From positions 49,949,501-50,013,500 of the forward strand of contig NC_064820.1 of the NCBI RefSeq assembly GCF_024166365.1: a DNA stretch of 64,000 nucleotides, written 5' to 3'. The translations under genes and the position numbers were made by a program. The notes under the pieces were generated by a model. The model worked only from the letters and a program-made list of their open reading frames with translations. It was not told the DNA's origin and did no database searches. Shown here in pieces: positions 23,501-38,500 of the stretch (its first letter is position 1; each line of letters begins with the position of its first letter). The stretch comes from Elephas maximus indicus (Eukaryota > Chordata > Mammalia > Proboscidea > Elephantidae).

Positions 23501-26500
23501 GGAGAGAAACTCAATATCACTAGTAGTCTGGAAAATAAAAACTAAAATAACAGCAAGATACAATATCATATAATCAAACTAACAAAAATAAGTCTGGTAA
23601 CAACAAGTGTTGTCAGGGATACAGAGCAGGAAAACTTGCGTACTGCTAGTGGGAAAAGTTAAGTGGTGTAACTCCCCTGGAAAGCAATTTAGCAACACTT
23701 AGTGGAGCTGAAGATGCACATAACCTATAACTTAATTCTGTGTCCTCGCCCTAAAGAAACTTCTGCATGTACACAAGGCCTACGTAATAAAGATGTCTGT
23801 AATAAAAAACACATGTGAACCACCATCTACCCAAAAGTAAGGGGATCATAAACTGGTTTACTGAGTGGATTATTATTTGGCATTTAAAATGAGCGAACTA
23901 AAGCCACACACATCAACATGGATAGTACCGAAAATATGTAATATTGAAAAAAACAAGTTAGACAAAAGACACTGTTTTAATCTTGATAGTGAAAAGATAG
24001 ATCAGTTAGTATTTTCTTCTATTTTTAAAATGTGTCATAATTCAAAACTGAAAGTTTAGCAGACCTCCTGCTCCTGCCTCTTTTAGTATTAGAAGCACAG
24101 GATAGTCAGTGCCTGTTGTTCCGAGGAAACGAATGGGAAAATCAGACGATAAACTGGTTGTAGTTTGTACCTAACGGCATTTAAAACTAAATGAAGAAAA
24201 TTTCTCTTTCCCTCACATTGCAGTCCTATCCACCACAATTAAAGTGATCTTTCAATAAATGGTCCTTTTTGGATGAGGAACTGAGCAGAGATTAGATTTT
24301 AGTTATCTTTGGCCCACTAGCTATAATTTTTAGTATCTACAGGTATCAACCCATATAATGAAAGTTGCTGACTATACAAAGATCTAAAACCATCTTTCCC
24401 TTCCATTCTAACCACTCAAAAGTTAATTAACAGACAAGATACTACAGGAAATATAAAAATGGTTCCATTTCACTGATTCTTCCAATCCTTCACTGTCAAA
24501 GTAGACTGACTATATATACCAAGTCTGACTTTCCATTTGAAATGGTTCAAACGGTCCCTGTAAAGAATATTCTGTATAAGGCAAACTTTTACCCTGTATT
24601 TTAGAATGATGTGAACACTTCCAAAAGTCATGATTTTGTGCTACTGAGGATATGATTTATTGTTTTCTGTCATTTACTACCTTACAAAAAGATGGGGAAA
24701 AATTTGTGAGACAACATACCTGGATCAGCTGCAGTAAAAGGAACACCATCAGATGTATAAAATGTTGGTTCATTCTAGGATGAATCAAAGTGATAAAAAT
24801 ATGTAATCATTTCAGAATTGATTTTTTAAAAGCACATTAATTAATGAAGCATGGTGGATGTCAATTGTCTGTACCTAATAATTCAAGAACAAGTTAAAAA
24901 AAAAAAAAAAGTAACTTCCTAGCAGCCATTTTTATTTCACTGGAACAACAACAACAAAAAAATTACAGCTTTCAAATGTCTATTATCTCAAGTTCTTGTG
25001 GACCTAAAGGCCTGCTGTCTGTCACACTCATGGTGAATTGTTCTGTTGTACACTGTGACTTAGTGTCAGCCCATTTTTAGCACTCTTTTTTTTTTTTTTT
25101 AAAGAATTCCTGTGATCTGGGTCACAGCAGCATTCCTCTGTAGTTGCTTTGTTTGGTCACGCCAGGAGCTTCAGGGAATCGTTAGCCTGGTAATCACTTC
25201 TACTTTACCTTCCTAAAACATGAAAAGATGCAGGGCCCTGGTTATGAATTCTCTAGAAAAATTTATTCCTGGCACGCCTATGCTCACTTGAGTCCAAGCC
25301 TTATCATCACCCTTGCCATCGGATGGCTCTTCCTTTAGTCCACCCTACTCACTGGAGGGTTCCAGGTCTTTTCTCCTCATCATTTACCTGGTCTGCTGGC
25401 TGCCATATGACCGTAAGCCAGTGAAAAGAGTTATCAGGCATTAAATTCTCAGAACAGCTTTATGTAATTCATCTAGAAATTTCCAAAACTGATTTCAAGC
25501 AACAAGCAAAACTTAAGATGTAAACACTGGCACCTACCATAAAATAGTTAGGATCATTTTCAGGTGTTGCTTCTCTGTATGTAGAGGTTGCATGGACTCT
25601 ACCCCAGTTACTTGACCGGAGTTCTACAAGCTTCAGGAGCATCTGTTTCACATCTCTGCAGACAAAAGTCAAAATGGAGTTAAAATGTATCCACCGTTAA
25701 GTGCTGTCAGGCTCTAAAATACCTCAAAGACTCTTAAAACTTTACTTAAAATTTAACATATATATCCAATGCCTTGATTTTCATATTTTCTATAATGTCA
25801 TAAATCTATGGTAACAGCCTTGAAATTTTTCTATGTAATTGTAAACTACATGGTCCTTAAACAGTGGCTATCCTTCAACATTTTATATCTTACTGTACTT
25901 ACCTGTTGAACAAGCCTGAATTAATGGACTGATGTTACAACTTACTCAGAAAAATCTTATTTTTTTCAATTTATAAACATACCTGAACACAAATGGCTAG
26001 TGAACAGAAGCCACAGGTAAAATATACCTTGAAAGAAAATATTTCTGTAGATCCATATAATATTTTAATTACTCTGATGAAGTACAGCAGATTAAAAAAA
26101 CCAGAGGAAAAAGAATTTGAGATTTAGTGGCTATCTACATCATTTCTTTTCCCACCTGCTGCAATTTGCATCTAGGACAACATTTTCAATTCTCTGAATA
26201 ATTTCTTCCATATCAGTCTTTCCTTTTTCCTTCCAGGCATCTTCCAAAACTGACCCTGTCAACTTAAAAAGGCAAGTGTTAGTAAAGCAGGAATTCAAGA
26301 GTACAGAAGTTCTAAGTAAGATATTAGCAGCAGTTCAAGCATTCTTTGAATGAGATGAATTTAGGAAGTCAGAAGGGATATTCCCAACTACATTCCACCA
26401 TTTAATATTTCAACACCTTTATACCTTCTATGATTTTCTTGACAAAGAGAAACAAATAAAAAGAACTATAGCAGAACTTTAATCATGGATTTGATAACTT

Positions 26501-29500
26501 GTCAATTATGTTATATTTCCTGCAAGACTAAGATAGGCTGTAAATTTTAAGCATCATTTTTTATATCCCCCTCCCGTACCTCCAGTAACATCTTGCCAAA
26601 ATTAAAATCCTTGTGAATCCAAACATGCTCAGCTTTGTCACTTGGAGAAAAACAAAAGAAAGTATTTGCCGCCAATGATAAAATTCAAGCCTTCAAAGAA
26701 AAATTGGTTTTGGAAAACTTTATCTACCACTGTGAGCTTGACAGTTTTCCCAATACTGAAGACTCTTCTGACAAGATTAGTGAAATTAATAATGTGATTT
26801 TTTTTTAACTGTACTTTAGATGAAGGTTTACAGAACTAGTTTCTCATTAAAGACTCAGTACACATATCATTTTATGACATTAGTTAACAACCCCACGACA
26901 TGCCAACACTCTCCGTTCTCAACCTTGGGTTCCCTATTACCAGCTTTCCTGTACCCTCCTGCCTTCTAGTCCTTGCCCCAGGGCTGGTATGCCCCTTTAG
27001 TCTCATTTTGTTTTATGGGCCTGTTCAATCTTTGGCTGAAGGGTGAACCTCACGAGTGACTTCATTACTGAGCTGAAAGGGTGTCCAGGGGCCATACTCT
27101 CAGTGTTTCTCCAGTCTCTGTCAGGCTAGCAGTCTGGTCTTTCTGAGTTAGAATTTTGTTCTACATTTTTCTCCAGCACTGTCCGGGACCTTCTATTGTG
27201 ATCTCTGTCAGAGGAGTCAGTGGTGGTAGCCAGGCACCATCTACTTGTACTGGATTCAGTCTCGTGGAGGCTGTGGTAGATGTGGTCCATTAGTCCTTTG
27301 GACTAATCTTTCCCTTGTATCTTTAGTTTTCTTCATTCTTCCTTGCTCCCGAAGGGGTGAGACCAGTGGAGTATCCTAGATGGCTGCTCACAGGCTTTTA
27401 AGACCCCAGACCCTACTCACCGAAGTAGAATGTAGAACATTTTCTTTATAAACGATGTTATGCCAATTGAGTTAGATGTTCCCCAAGGCCATGGTCCCCA
27501 CAGTCCTCAGCCCAGCAACTGGGTCCCTCAGGGTGTTTGGATGTGTCTATGGAGCTTCCATGACCAATGATGTGATTTCTGATATTGTATAATAAAATGT
27601 GTCAACATTTCAAAGATCTACATAATTTGATGGATCAGTATTTTCCAAATGATCAGTGCAAGAGGTTACAAAATAATGCATAGGTAATAGATTCATTTAA
27701 AGGGCAAGACAGGCCAAAGAATTTTAAAGTAACAAAATATGACAAGTTTACTAATATGGTTTTAGATTCTACACTGTAACTACTAACCTTTTAGAAACTG
27801 CTATTTGAGTTTTGGTGTGGTATCAAAGAAGACTACCCACAAGTATCTGAAAAGGTTATTAAAATATTCCTCCCTTTTCCAACTACAAATCTGTATGAAG
27901 CCAGATTTTCTTCACCTATTCAACCAAAATGATGTATTGCAATACTGCAAAAGCAGACATAAGAAATGACCTATTAAGCCAGGCATTAAAGAGGTTTATG
28001 AAATGTAAAATAATGCAACTCTTCTCATTAAATTTTTTTGTTTTGGGAGGCAGTTATTTTTCATAATGTAATTTTTTTTTAGATTACTGAATTTTTAAAA
28101 TGTCTCAGTTTTAATTTCAAACACAGTAAATATATATATATTTTTAACTGTGCTTTAGATGAAGGTTTACAGGGCAAATTAGTTTCTCATTAAACAATAT
28201 ATATTATTTTGTGACACTGGTTGCCAACCCCACGACCTGTCAACTCTCCCCTTCTTGACCTTGGATTCCTCCCATTACCAGCTGTACCCTCCTGCCTTCT
28301 AATCCTTGCCCCTGGGTTGGTGTGCCCATTTAGTCTTGTTTTCTTTTACGGGGCCTGTCTAATCTCTGGCCAAAGGGTGAATCTCAGAAGTGACTACAGT
28401 ACCAACTTAAAAGGACGTCTGGGGGCTGTACTCTCATGGTTTCTCCAGTCTCTGTCAGACCAACAAGCCTGATCTTTTTTTGTGAGCTAGAATTTTATCC
28501 TGCATTTTTCTCCAGCTTGGTCCGGTACCCTCTATTGTGATCTCTGCCAGAGCAGTCAGTGGTGGTAGCCGGGCACCATCTAGTTGTGCTGGACTCAGTC
28601 TGGTGGAGGCTGTGGTAGTTGCGGTCCATTAGTCCTTTGGACAAATCTTTCCCTGTGTCTTTAGTTTTCTTCATTTTCCCTTGATCCAGATGGGGTAGGA
28701 TCAAACACAGTCAACATCAATAGATGAAACCCACATAAATAAAAGGTCTTTGGGATCCTCAATTTAAGAGGGTAAAGGTGTCCTGACACCAAAAAGTTTG
28801 GGAAACTCTGTCCTTAGCCAAAGTACAACCATTAGGCCTAAAATTTTAAAAAGGCAGATTTAACTACATACAGACTTAAGAGCTGTAGGGTAAGAGATAT
28901 CAATACTAAAAAGTTAAAAAGGTCAAACAACAGATGAGAAGTAGAAATACGCAATAAGTAACAAATACAAAAGTTTTGAATTAAACAACAAAAACCATCA
29001 AGAAAAAAAAAAAGTTAAGAATGTAAAGCAGGTAATAAACACTCTGGCTCAGCCTTTGGGAGGGCCATTTGGCATCGCTTATCAATTTGAAGTACACATG
29101 CTTGCTGACCCACCCAATACATGCATAGTGATTTAATCTAAAGAGATATCTGCACATACAAAGATATGATGAAAGATTACTAACAGTGCTGCAGAGGCTA
29201 AACAGAAAATAACCCAAATGTTCACTGACAGACGAAATAAACAATGCACATGTGTAAAATGGAATACTAAGCAGCTACTAAAGGAACAAGGAGATCTGTG
29301 CACATATTGCCATGGGAAGATCTATTGTTAAGTGGGAAAAAAGAAAGCTGTTTAACAGAAGAAGATAGCATAAGAGCACACACACAGACATGGGAAGGGG
29401 AGGGTGGGCGTGGGCAAAGGACTTCCATTTCTTACTTTACCTTTTGTTTTTTATATTAAACAATAAGTATACAGTTTCTCCAATACATAAAAACTTAAAA

Positions 29501-32500
29501 GCAGTCAAAATAAAATGTCAATATTTAAAATAATAATTTTATCTTTAATTCATTTGTGTACTATACGTGCTTTTCTTCTTCCTCTGTATTATACATTAAA
29601 GTGTAAAACAGTTAAATCTTAAGGATAAAAAAAGTAAAACCTACTTTCAGTAATTTTACTGCACAAATTAAGTTGTCATCCACAGGGTTGGAAAAGAGGG
29701 CATTCAGCAATTCCCGAAGACCAACCTGAAGAATATCTGCTCTTGTAAGCTGTCCATTTGTTCCCTTGATCTTTGGGGACAAAAGAAAATTAAAAGCAAT
29801 CATGCCAAAATATAATACAGATACATAAATGGTCTAACAATGTGTGGCAAAATAAGCATTTCAGTTAAAAGTACAAAAATCATAGGAACAGAGTCCGGTA
29901 TTTTCACAGAATTAGCTAGAATTACTTTACATGTACTTTACACTTCTAGTAAAACTATTAACTACAAGTAAGATTTAATTTTCATTTATCATAAATACCA
30001 TAGTCAGGATAATTTAAGCCCACTTTAAAGCTATTGCTTCAAAAAATATTCTCTAGTCAATTAAGCTACTAACACCTTTGGTAGCATCTTATTCATACTT
30101 CTTATAGCATTTAAACATACTCTATTTTGCATTAGAGTGGTATACGTATCTATCTCTCCCAGAGGAATTTTAGGTCCAGAAGCCACGTATCTTTATATTC
30201 CTACAGACCTAGCATCATTACTTCCACATAGGAAATACTCAGTAGCATTCTTAAAATGACTTATCATTTGAGGAACATTTTAATTTAGATTGGTCTTATT
30301 TTGGCTTATATAAAATTTAGACTGAAAAAGAGTAAGGCGTGAGCTTTTAAAAAAAATTAAGTCCACTGGTGGTAAAAAAAAAAAAAAAACAAAGGGATAG
30401 TAAATTAGCCTTTGGATTGGATAAAAACCTTACATGCACTGAGATGCACACTTGATAGTGGACTCAAGTGTCTTTTCAGTGGTGTTTATGATATTAATTC
30501 TTCAAATCAGGGTTTAAGAAGGTATAAACCTCTATCTGGATTCACCAGTCATTAAAAAAAAGTTTTCACGGCAATGTTCAGCACTTACGTTGCCTACTAG
30601 CAAGCTTACACTCAAGCATAACACCAATTTACAAACATGCTCAGCTGTACACCTTGTATAAGTGCATTTTATGTGGAAGATTAATACATAAAATAGGGCA
30701 AAGAAGAACTGTTCTGCATGAATTAGGGTGAAAAGTTAAACTCTATTGTCTCTCCTCTTCTTGTTCTGTAGAGTCAGTTGCTTTGGGCCTCCATTTTGAA
30801 GTCAACATACTAATTATACTAATCATTTATGATGCAAAGGCTCAAAAAGGTATTTTGAAAACTTAAACATTCCATTAGCATACAGGCATGATCATAGGTA
30901 GGTGCTAAGTCACTAGTTCCTTTCTCTCCCATTACCCCTCTCCCATTTCACTCTTAATATGGCAACAGGGAAATGTGAACACAAACTGCTTATTGAAATC
31001 AATTTATGTCCTCAGCCCTTGTCAGGATTTAACAAAAATATTTCTCCTCACCTCCAGGTTAAGATAAAGTTCTCCCAGGAAGAGTACAAATGCATGAAAT
31101 CGTTTTCGAGTTGCTTCATCACCTTTTGCAGCTTCATCTCTAGCTTCATATTCAGTCCGACATCTAATAAAGACACACTTTTTATAACCTCACATTGCTT
31201 AGTTTTTTAAATAGTCAAACAAGATGACCATTTGTTCATTTGGTTGTCCGGACACAATACAGAGGCAGGCACAATGCCCCAATGCCCTGACCTAGAATAA
31301 AGAAAATGTGTTCCTGTCTCTTACACAGACCAGAATATATGTTATTTTTTAGTACTAAAACTCCTAGTTTTATGAAACTGATAGGAGTAGCTGAAAGTGA
31401 AACTATCAGATCAGGTTTATAAAATGTTTAAGACACATAATTTTACGAGGTTTGTAACATATTGGCATCAAAAAGAAAAAAAAAAGTCTCACCTTATTTA
31501 TTGTTCTATAGGTTTTTTTGTTAAGAAAGCACTGTGTTTTTACTCATTTTGGCAATGTAACATTGTCTACTCTTTCTGAATATAAGAACTTTGAAAAAGA
31601 CCTTTAAAATAGATATACATGGCCTCCAACTAAGCTGAAAATAAAATGAATTCTTTTTAGACTCAACTCCATTATCTTCATAATTTCCATTATACAAATC
31701 AGAGACATATTATAGCAGGGAAAAAATTTCCTAATTGAAGTCACAATATAGAAAGCGGTTCATTTGGTTTCTACTTTCAGTGGAGACAGTGTGGTTTCAA
31801 ATAACTAGTTTTCCCTTGCTTTATTTTCCCCCGACTTAGCCCATTTGCCTCATACAGACAACAACAACAAAAAATCCTCAGGTCTTACTGATATAGTTCC
31901 TACAAGATATTTAAAATAATTACAATAAGCTATGTTACTGCCTGTGTCAGTGACAGTGTCAGCTACTGTTACTAAAATGAATTTTTTAAACGGACTCAAA
32001 AGTTTATCATTTTGCTGTTAGTATTTTTCCTCATCCTTATTGATAAGCTGGTAAGAAGACTCTGGGACAGTAATGTGTTTTATAAAACCAATTTTGACAG
32101 TTTTCTTTTAAAGGCAAAGGCAGGAGTTCAGGGAGACCAAATGACTTCCATACATGAAGGACCCCATTTAGACTGGCTTTGTAAAAAATTTTTAAAACAA
32201 AAAACAAGAAATCACATCTTGTCCAAGATTTTACCTTAGGTCAGTTTTGTGAAACAACCATAAACCCAGTACAGCTTATTGTGCCTATAACGCTAATTCT
32301 AATACTTACAAAGGTGTATCTAATACTTACAAAGGTTTATCTTCAAGTCAGATACAGGAAGATATTTGTTATCTCCTTGTACATATTAAATTAGATCCTC
32401 AGAAAAAAAGTTGAGATATCTATAAATAGAACACCCTAGTTAATAATGGAAAGGCTCCGTTAATTACTGCCAACTCAGTTATCCAAGCACCTTGTTGGCT

Positions 32501-35500
32501 GCTCTCCTTTCTCCGCTTGTTCATTTCCAGCTCTGCACAGTAAGCGCTGTGATGAAATGACCTCCTTTTTGTTTTATTCACACTGTTAAACCCGTTGCCA
32601 AGTCATACGCTAATGTATGTGCAAAAGTAAATTCCTACCCCTGCACATGGTTTACTGTTTCAGTGAGAAGGAAAACCCCTAAACCTTTTAAGCTAAAGAT
32701 TTTCAAATGTAGAAGCAATATATGCTTATTTTAGAAGGCTGAAACAGAGAAAATACAAAGAAAAAAGTTCTTATCACTGAACCCAGAGATAGAGGCTGTG
32801 AGTTACTTCCTGTTTTTTCAAAGTATGTATATATATTTTTGAAAGAGATACTAGAATTATGCCCTGCTTTTCAGTTGTTAAGGAAGCCTAGTGGTACAGT
32901 GGTGAAGCTGTTGGCTGCTATCCAAAAGACCGGTGGTTTGAACCTACCAGTTGCTCTCTGGGTAGTCTGCTTCCTAAAGATTACAGTCTTGGAAACCCTA
33001 CAGGGCAGCTCTATTCTGTCTTTTAGGGTCACTATGAGTAAGAATCAACTCGATGGCAATGATTTTTTGGTTTCACTTGTTATATCACTGACATCTCCCC
33101 ATGTTAATATCTTTGCAGAGCTATTGCACTACAGAAGCACAGATGAGGTAAAAAGTGAGAGAACCGGAAAGATGATTTTTGACCATGGCTGCATTTGGGG
33201 ATAATCACTTGGGGATCTTTGAAAAGCCAGGCCCACATTCCACCTCAGTCCAAAAAAATAAAAACCAAGCCGGTTGCTGACCAGTCAATTTGGGCTTACA
33301 GCAACCCTATAGGGCAGAGTAGAACCCACAGGGTTTCCAAGGAGTGCCTGGTAGATTTGAACTGCCAGCCTTTTTGGTTAACAAACACTTAACCACTGCA
33401 CCACCTCAGTTCAAATACATAAAAATCTGCAAGGTGGGGGCCAGGGTCTGAGCCCTATTTTAAGTCTCTAAGTGGTTCTAAGGCAAGGCACAGGCAGCAG
33501 CACCGGGGAATAAGATAAGGAGCCTTTCTGCCATCCGACTTCCTAGAAGTACCCATTTGTATCTCTTTCCAGAAGCTATAACTGCATTTCTTTAATAACA
33601 GGTAAGGTTAAGTATCTTTTGATAAGCTTGTAACTTACTTTTCTGAACAGTACCTATTCAGAGCTATTCAAAATATTTATATTGAGATACTAGACTTTTT
33701 CTTAGTCATTCCTAAGAGGTCTTTCTTTTTGTATTAAATAAATCAGCTCATTGTCATGTAGTGTAAATTTCCCTACTTTTACTTTATATAAATTTATGCC
33801 TCCCTAAAATATTATAATCTACAGCGTCGCTATGAGTCAGAACCGACTTGATGGCACATAGCAGCAGCAGCAACAACATATGTAATTAAGTTTACTAATC
33901 TCTTTGTTTTAGGAACCTCTGATTAAAAAGCCTTTACCAACCCAGGATTTTTGTCAATTTCCCTAGTATTAACCACTTCATTTTTATTTAAGTCTTTGTA
34001 TACTTGGAATTTTGATATAAGAAGACAGGAACTCAGCTTTTGGTTTTTCCCCAAATAATAAGTTGTGCCACTAGCAGAATTTTATATATTTTAAGTACCA
34101 CCTTCATCAAAAGCTTAATTTTCAAATATCTTTGGGGTCTACTTTTCAATTCTTTATTCTGTCCCACTGCAGTTTAACCACACGAAGGAATACTTCACAA
34201 CCATTAAGTGTCTTCAAAGAACTAATGGACAAACTACAATATGAAAATTAGTTTTCTCTAAATTAGCTTATGAATTCAATATTATCCCAAAAAGTATCTA
34301 CAAATACCAGCAAGATTATTTGTGTAATTTCATATGCTGATTCTGAAGTTCATTGGAAAAAAAAGAAGCATGCAAGAATAGCAAAGATTCTACCAAAAAG
34401 AAAGGGGGGGAACTAACCATAATAAATATAAATAAATTAGAGCTAAGATAATTTAACAGTAGAATAATAAAACAGGAATAGAACTGGTAATCAATGGAAT
34501 ATAATCAAAGTCCAGAATTAAACCCAAATTTACAAAGGATGCAGTATGATGAAGGTGGCAATTCAAATCTATAGCAAAAGAATGAATTATTCAAAAAAGT
34601 GGTAGAGGAGAAAGTGGTTAAACGTGTGGCAAGAAATAAAATTAGATCCTTTCTCAAACCAAAACTATGAAAGTGCTAGAAAATACATAAGTGATCATTT
34701 TGAAAATCTTGGGAAAGGGAAGATCTTTCTAAGCACAAAGCCAAAGAGAGAGAACATTATAGGAAAAAACGCTGACATATTTGGCTAGAAACATCTAATG
34801 CTATACAAATAAGAATGGTCTACCCTAACCCCCCTGCAACTCTTATAAAACATACCACTTTTAGAGAAAAAGAATAGTTAAATTCTAGCACATTCAGAAG
34901 TAATTTCCTTCAATTTTATATATTCAAACTAACCTTTTAAGTAGCAACTGGCGGAAGTTGCCACTCTGTGGGTTAATTGTCAGATGATGAGACAGGTAGT
35001 TACACAGGCGAGCTCCCATGTAAGAGAAGTTTGGGATAGACGTGGCCTATCAAAGAGAAAAGTTTTGTGTGACACAGATACATCAAGTTATTAATGCAAA
35101 CACTTAACAGCCACATTCTCAAGAGAAAAAATCATTTCTGCTCTCCAAACTGACCATATTGTACAGAAAGTCTAATTGTTAAAACATGAGGAAACTAAGT
35201 TTAACCTCCCTCCTACTTTACACCAAGAAACACAAGTGCAAAGAAAAAATGTTTAACCAAGTTCTCCCACATTTACGTAGGTACCAGAAACTAGATGATG
35301 CCTCTTTATGCTAACCCATTTCCGCACAAAATATGTACATGCACCCACTTGCACAGTGACAATTACGAATGAAGAGAATACTTGCCAAATAGCTGATATA
35401 TCTCCTGGGCACGAAAGAACAGACTTTGATGCCTACCAGTCTAGAACAAAATTCCCAGGCCTCTTGCTTTGTGACCCTGGGCATCACTAAACTTCCCTGA

Positions 35501-38500
35501 GTCTCAATTTCTTGATTCTTAAAGATGTGATTAATGTTACCTGGCGCAAGAGACTAACACTTAAAGAACATTCCATAGACACTTGGGGGTAAGGAGGAAA
35601 TCAAAACAGATTTACTTTTAAAAATGAGACAGTGACAAAGTAGTACTTATCAAAGACTACAGTTCTCAAAGTTTCCCTTTAAGTGCAGTTAAAAAAAAAA
35701 AATTAGAGATCATAGTTATTAGGTAAGCTAACACATTTTAAGAGGTTAGGGGACATTGCCAAGGTCACAAAAGTGGTTAACTGAAGAGTCTAGATCTAAC
35801 AAATAGCCTAGTGCCTCGCACATTCTATGTGGTGTCATTTAATAGCTCTGGTGACCTTAGGCAAGATACTTAACTTCCCTGTGCCTCAGTTTGCTCAGGT
35901 ATAAAATGGGGATAACAGTATCTCACAACCATTGAGGATTAAATGAGTTAACTACATGTCCAGTGCTTAGCAGTGCCTGGCAGGTAGTAAGTGCTTCATA
36001 ATTACATTTTTATTTCTTAATTATTTCCTCGTTTTTTTTTTTTAATTATTTCCTCGCTTACAATGGATCCTGTTAAGTTTTTCATCAAGGGAGAAAGACT
36101 GGTTTCTCCTGATGCCATGTATGTTTAGCAGGTACCATTAAAACAAACAAAAACTTACTGGAATTGCCTCATTTCCTTTACTTTTTAGATTACCATGCAC
36201 ATGGTTAAAGACTTAAAAAGTTCCATAAGGGTTGATATTAAACAGTTTCCTACTTCCAATTTTACTTTCACTAAACAACCACTTTCAATTCTTCCACTGA
36301 AAAAGGTTTTTAGCCTCTGTATCTCCATGCTACACAGTTTTTTCAGCTTAGGTATTATTTCTTATTGATTCTCCACATTGAAAGATGAGCGTTCAGCTTT
36401 CATACTGCTTTACTCTATCCAACTCCTTCCAACAATATGGTTATATCATGATTTAATTAGTTTGGTGTGTCCATTTACAGCTGAACCATGTAAAATACTG
36501 ATTTTTCCTTTCTCCAGTGACATTGTTCTCCCCAGACTTACTCATTTTTTCTACTTTGTTTTTATATATTGTCATGCATCGTTAAACATACACAGTATGT
36601 TCTGTGAAACCGGACGTTATGTGATTTTGACATTGTGTGAACACCATGCCAAATTAGGCCCCTGGAGGCTGCCGTCCCACTGCCTAGGGTGGCTTAGAGG
36701 GTGAAGTCCACGGAACATCAGGGTATGGAAACGCCCAGGATCCAGGGGAGCCTGGTGTGGTCAGTAGACGTTATGTACAACCGAACCCTCCAGCTTTCCA
36801 AAAGGACCAAGCAAGTTTCCTTTTGTGTTGTGTTTGGCCCTGTTCTCTGATTGGGATTTCTGAACTCTACTATAACCTTATGGGACCATGGATGTATATG
36901 TGGTTGGACACTACCAGAAGAGACATTATGCAGAGCGTAACCGTACTTTTCGTTGATGTATCCCTAAGCTCACTAATTTGTATATTACTTCTCAATATCT
37001 TTAAACATAACAGTTGAGTTCACCTTACCAGAGACTTTCCTGGAACTTCTGACCTATTCCTTTAAGACTGGCTGCTCCAGGACTGCTACATGGCTATTAT
37101 AACTGTATACCATACACCTCAAAATGCAAAAACTTTAAATATTACAGACTACATATTTAAGAACTGGCTTTGGGACAATCACAGGAATAGTTGTAACTTG
37201 TCAGGTTACATTCTGGCTAGCCCAGAAGAACTATAACCATGCAGCCTATTCAAGAACTAAGACCAAACAGAGGAGAAACCAGAAAAGAAACAATAAGCAC
37301 AGTTCTTCCATTTTCTTATCTCATTACTTTCCAATCCATTTAGATGTAGAAAGTAGGAATCAGGACAAATAGAGCAGTCCTACCTATAAAATCTCAGGCA
37401 TTTTCTGAAACCTGAGAGTTGGCTAGAATCTTGGGGTCCAGTTAACAATTCAAAACAACTTGGGAAAGTAGCCAAATGAAATACTAGGTAAGATAAAATC
37501 AACTCACTGTCAAAAGCACCCTTCCATGTATTTCAAATTTGAGTTACCTTTTTTAGCAATGACTTAAAGAACACTCAGTTTATATGTCTGTTCATCTTCT
37601 ACCTGTTTTTGGCCAGTCTTGCATACAGTTTGCATTAAAAAAAAAAAAAAAAAAAAAAGTCTTCAAACTCCAGTTTTGTTATACTTTATTTCCCTTATAA
37701 TAGCATTACTCTATCAATGACCAATATGTTGGCATCAAAACTTTTCACTGTGAAAAAACAATCTAGACTCACATTAGACATTTAAGGTCTCAAGGAATTC
37801 AGATGTAAATCCTTGAAAATTTGAAAAGAACATTTTAAAAATAGTCCTCACAGAGGCAATTCCAACTCCTGGGGACCCCATGTGTGTCAGAGTAGAACTG
37901 CGCTCTAAAAGGTTTTCAGTGGCTGGTTTTTCAGAAGTAGATCACCAGGCCTTTCTTCTGAGGCACCTCTGGGTGGACTTGAACCTTCGATCTTTTGGCT
38001 AACAGCTAAGCATGTTAACTGTTTACACTACCCAGGGACTCCAAAAGAAAGCAAAGACAAGTAGAAATGTTGACACTCAAAGACAAGGTGTTTTGTTGTC
38101 TGGCTTTTTAAAAAAAAGACTCATTATGAGGCAAGAAAGTTCTCCGTTGAGTCTTTCCTCTTCTACTCCAATAACGTCACCTAATTCAACACCTAGGAGA
38201 AACAAATCTCAGTCTTTTCCGTATACTGTTATTTTAGACCTTATAAGACAAAAGCAAAAAAGAAGGTGTGACATTCATGTAGCCCTCCTCATCAACGCCC
38301 GAAGTGCCTCCTAAGTGCCCATGCAAAGCCTTGGCTACAGAGGTGAATGTGCAGTCCAGCCTGGCTTTAGCCCTAGATCCTTAACTATTAGGAATTTCAC
38401 ATAAGAAACATGAAAGTTCCCATGAACCATGGACAATTAACAGGTGTAGAGGCAGAGGAACATACACCTGCCCTCCCTCCAGGAGTAGCCGCCATCCTGG

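Larger units (their letters stand above)
16813..24719 (-). other. PAIP1: PAIP1 intron 9, dominated by L1 sequence
   Basis: 7.9-kb intron. 16813-17900 shows nothing I recognise. 17900-18590 is probably an old repeat ending in a 3' UTR-like segment (ggtacatctggggaaaggg; attcctaaataaaag style). 19170-23180 is L1 sequence with two SINE pieces. 23200-23420 and 23500-23800 are older L1 ORF2 fragments. 23830-24719 is unassigned. Confidence 0.75.
26263..29644 (-). other. PAIP1: PAIP1 intron 6 with two L1 3'-end copies
   Basis: 3.4-kb GT-AG intron. It contains L1 3' ends at 26803-27575 and 28141-28697 in the same orientation, and an old L1-like remnant at about 29030-29330. The rest has no feature I recognise. 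Confidence 0.8.
31164..34933 (-). other. PAIP1: PAIP1 intron 4
   Basis: 3.8 kb. AfroSINEs at 32880-33075 (+) and 33260-33405 (-), an isolated RTE or SINE tail at 33822-33880, and L1-like remnants at about 33560-34180 and 34225-34850. 31164-32870 shows nothing I recognise. Confidence 0.8.
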
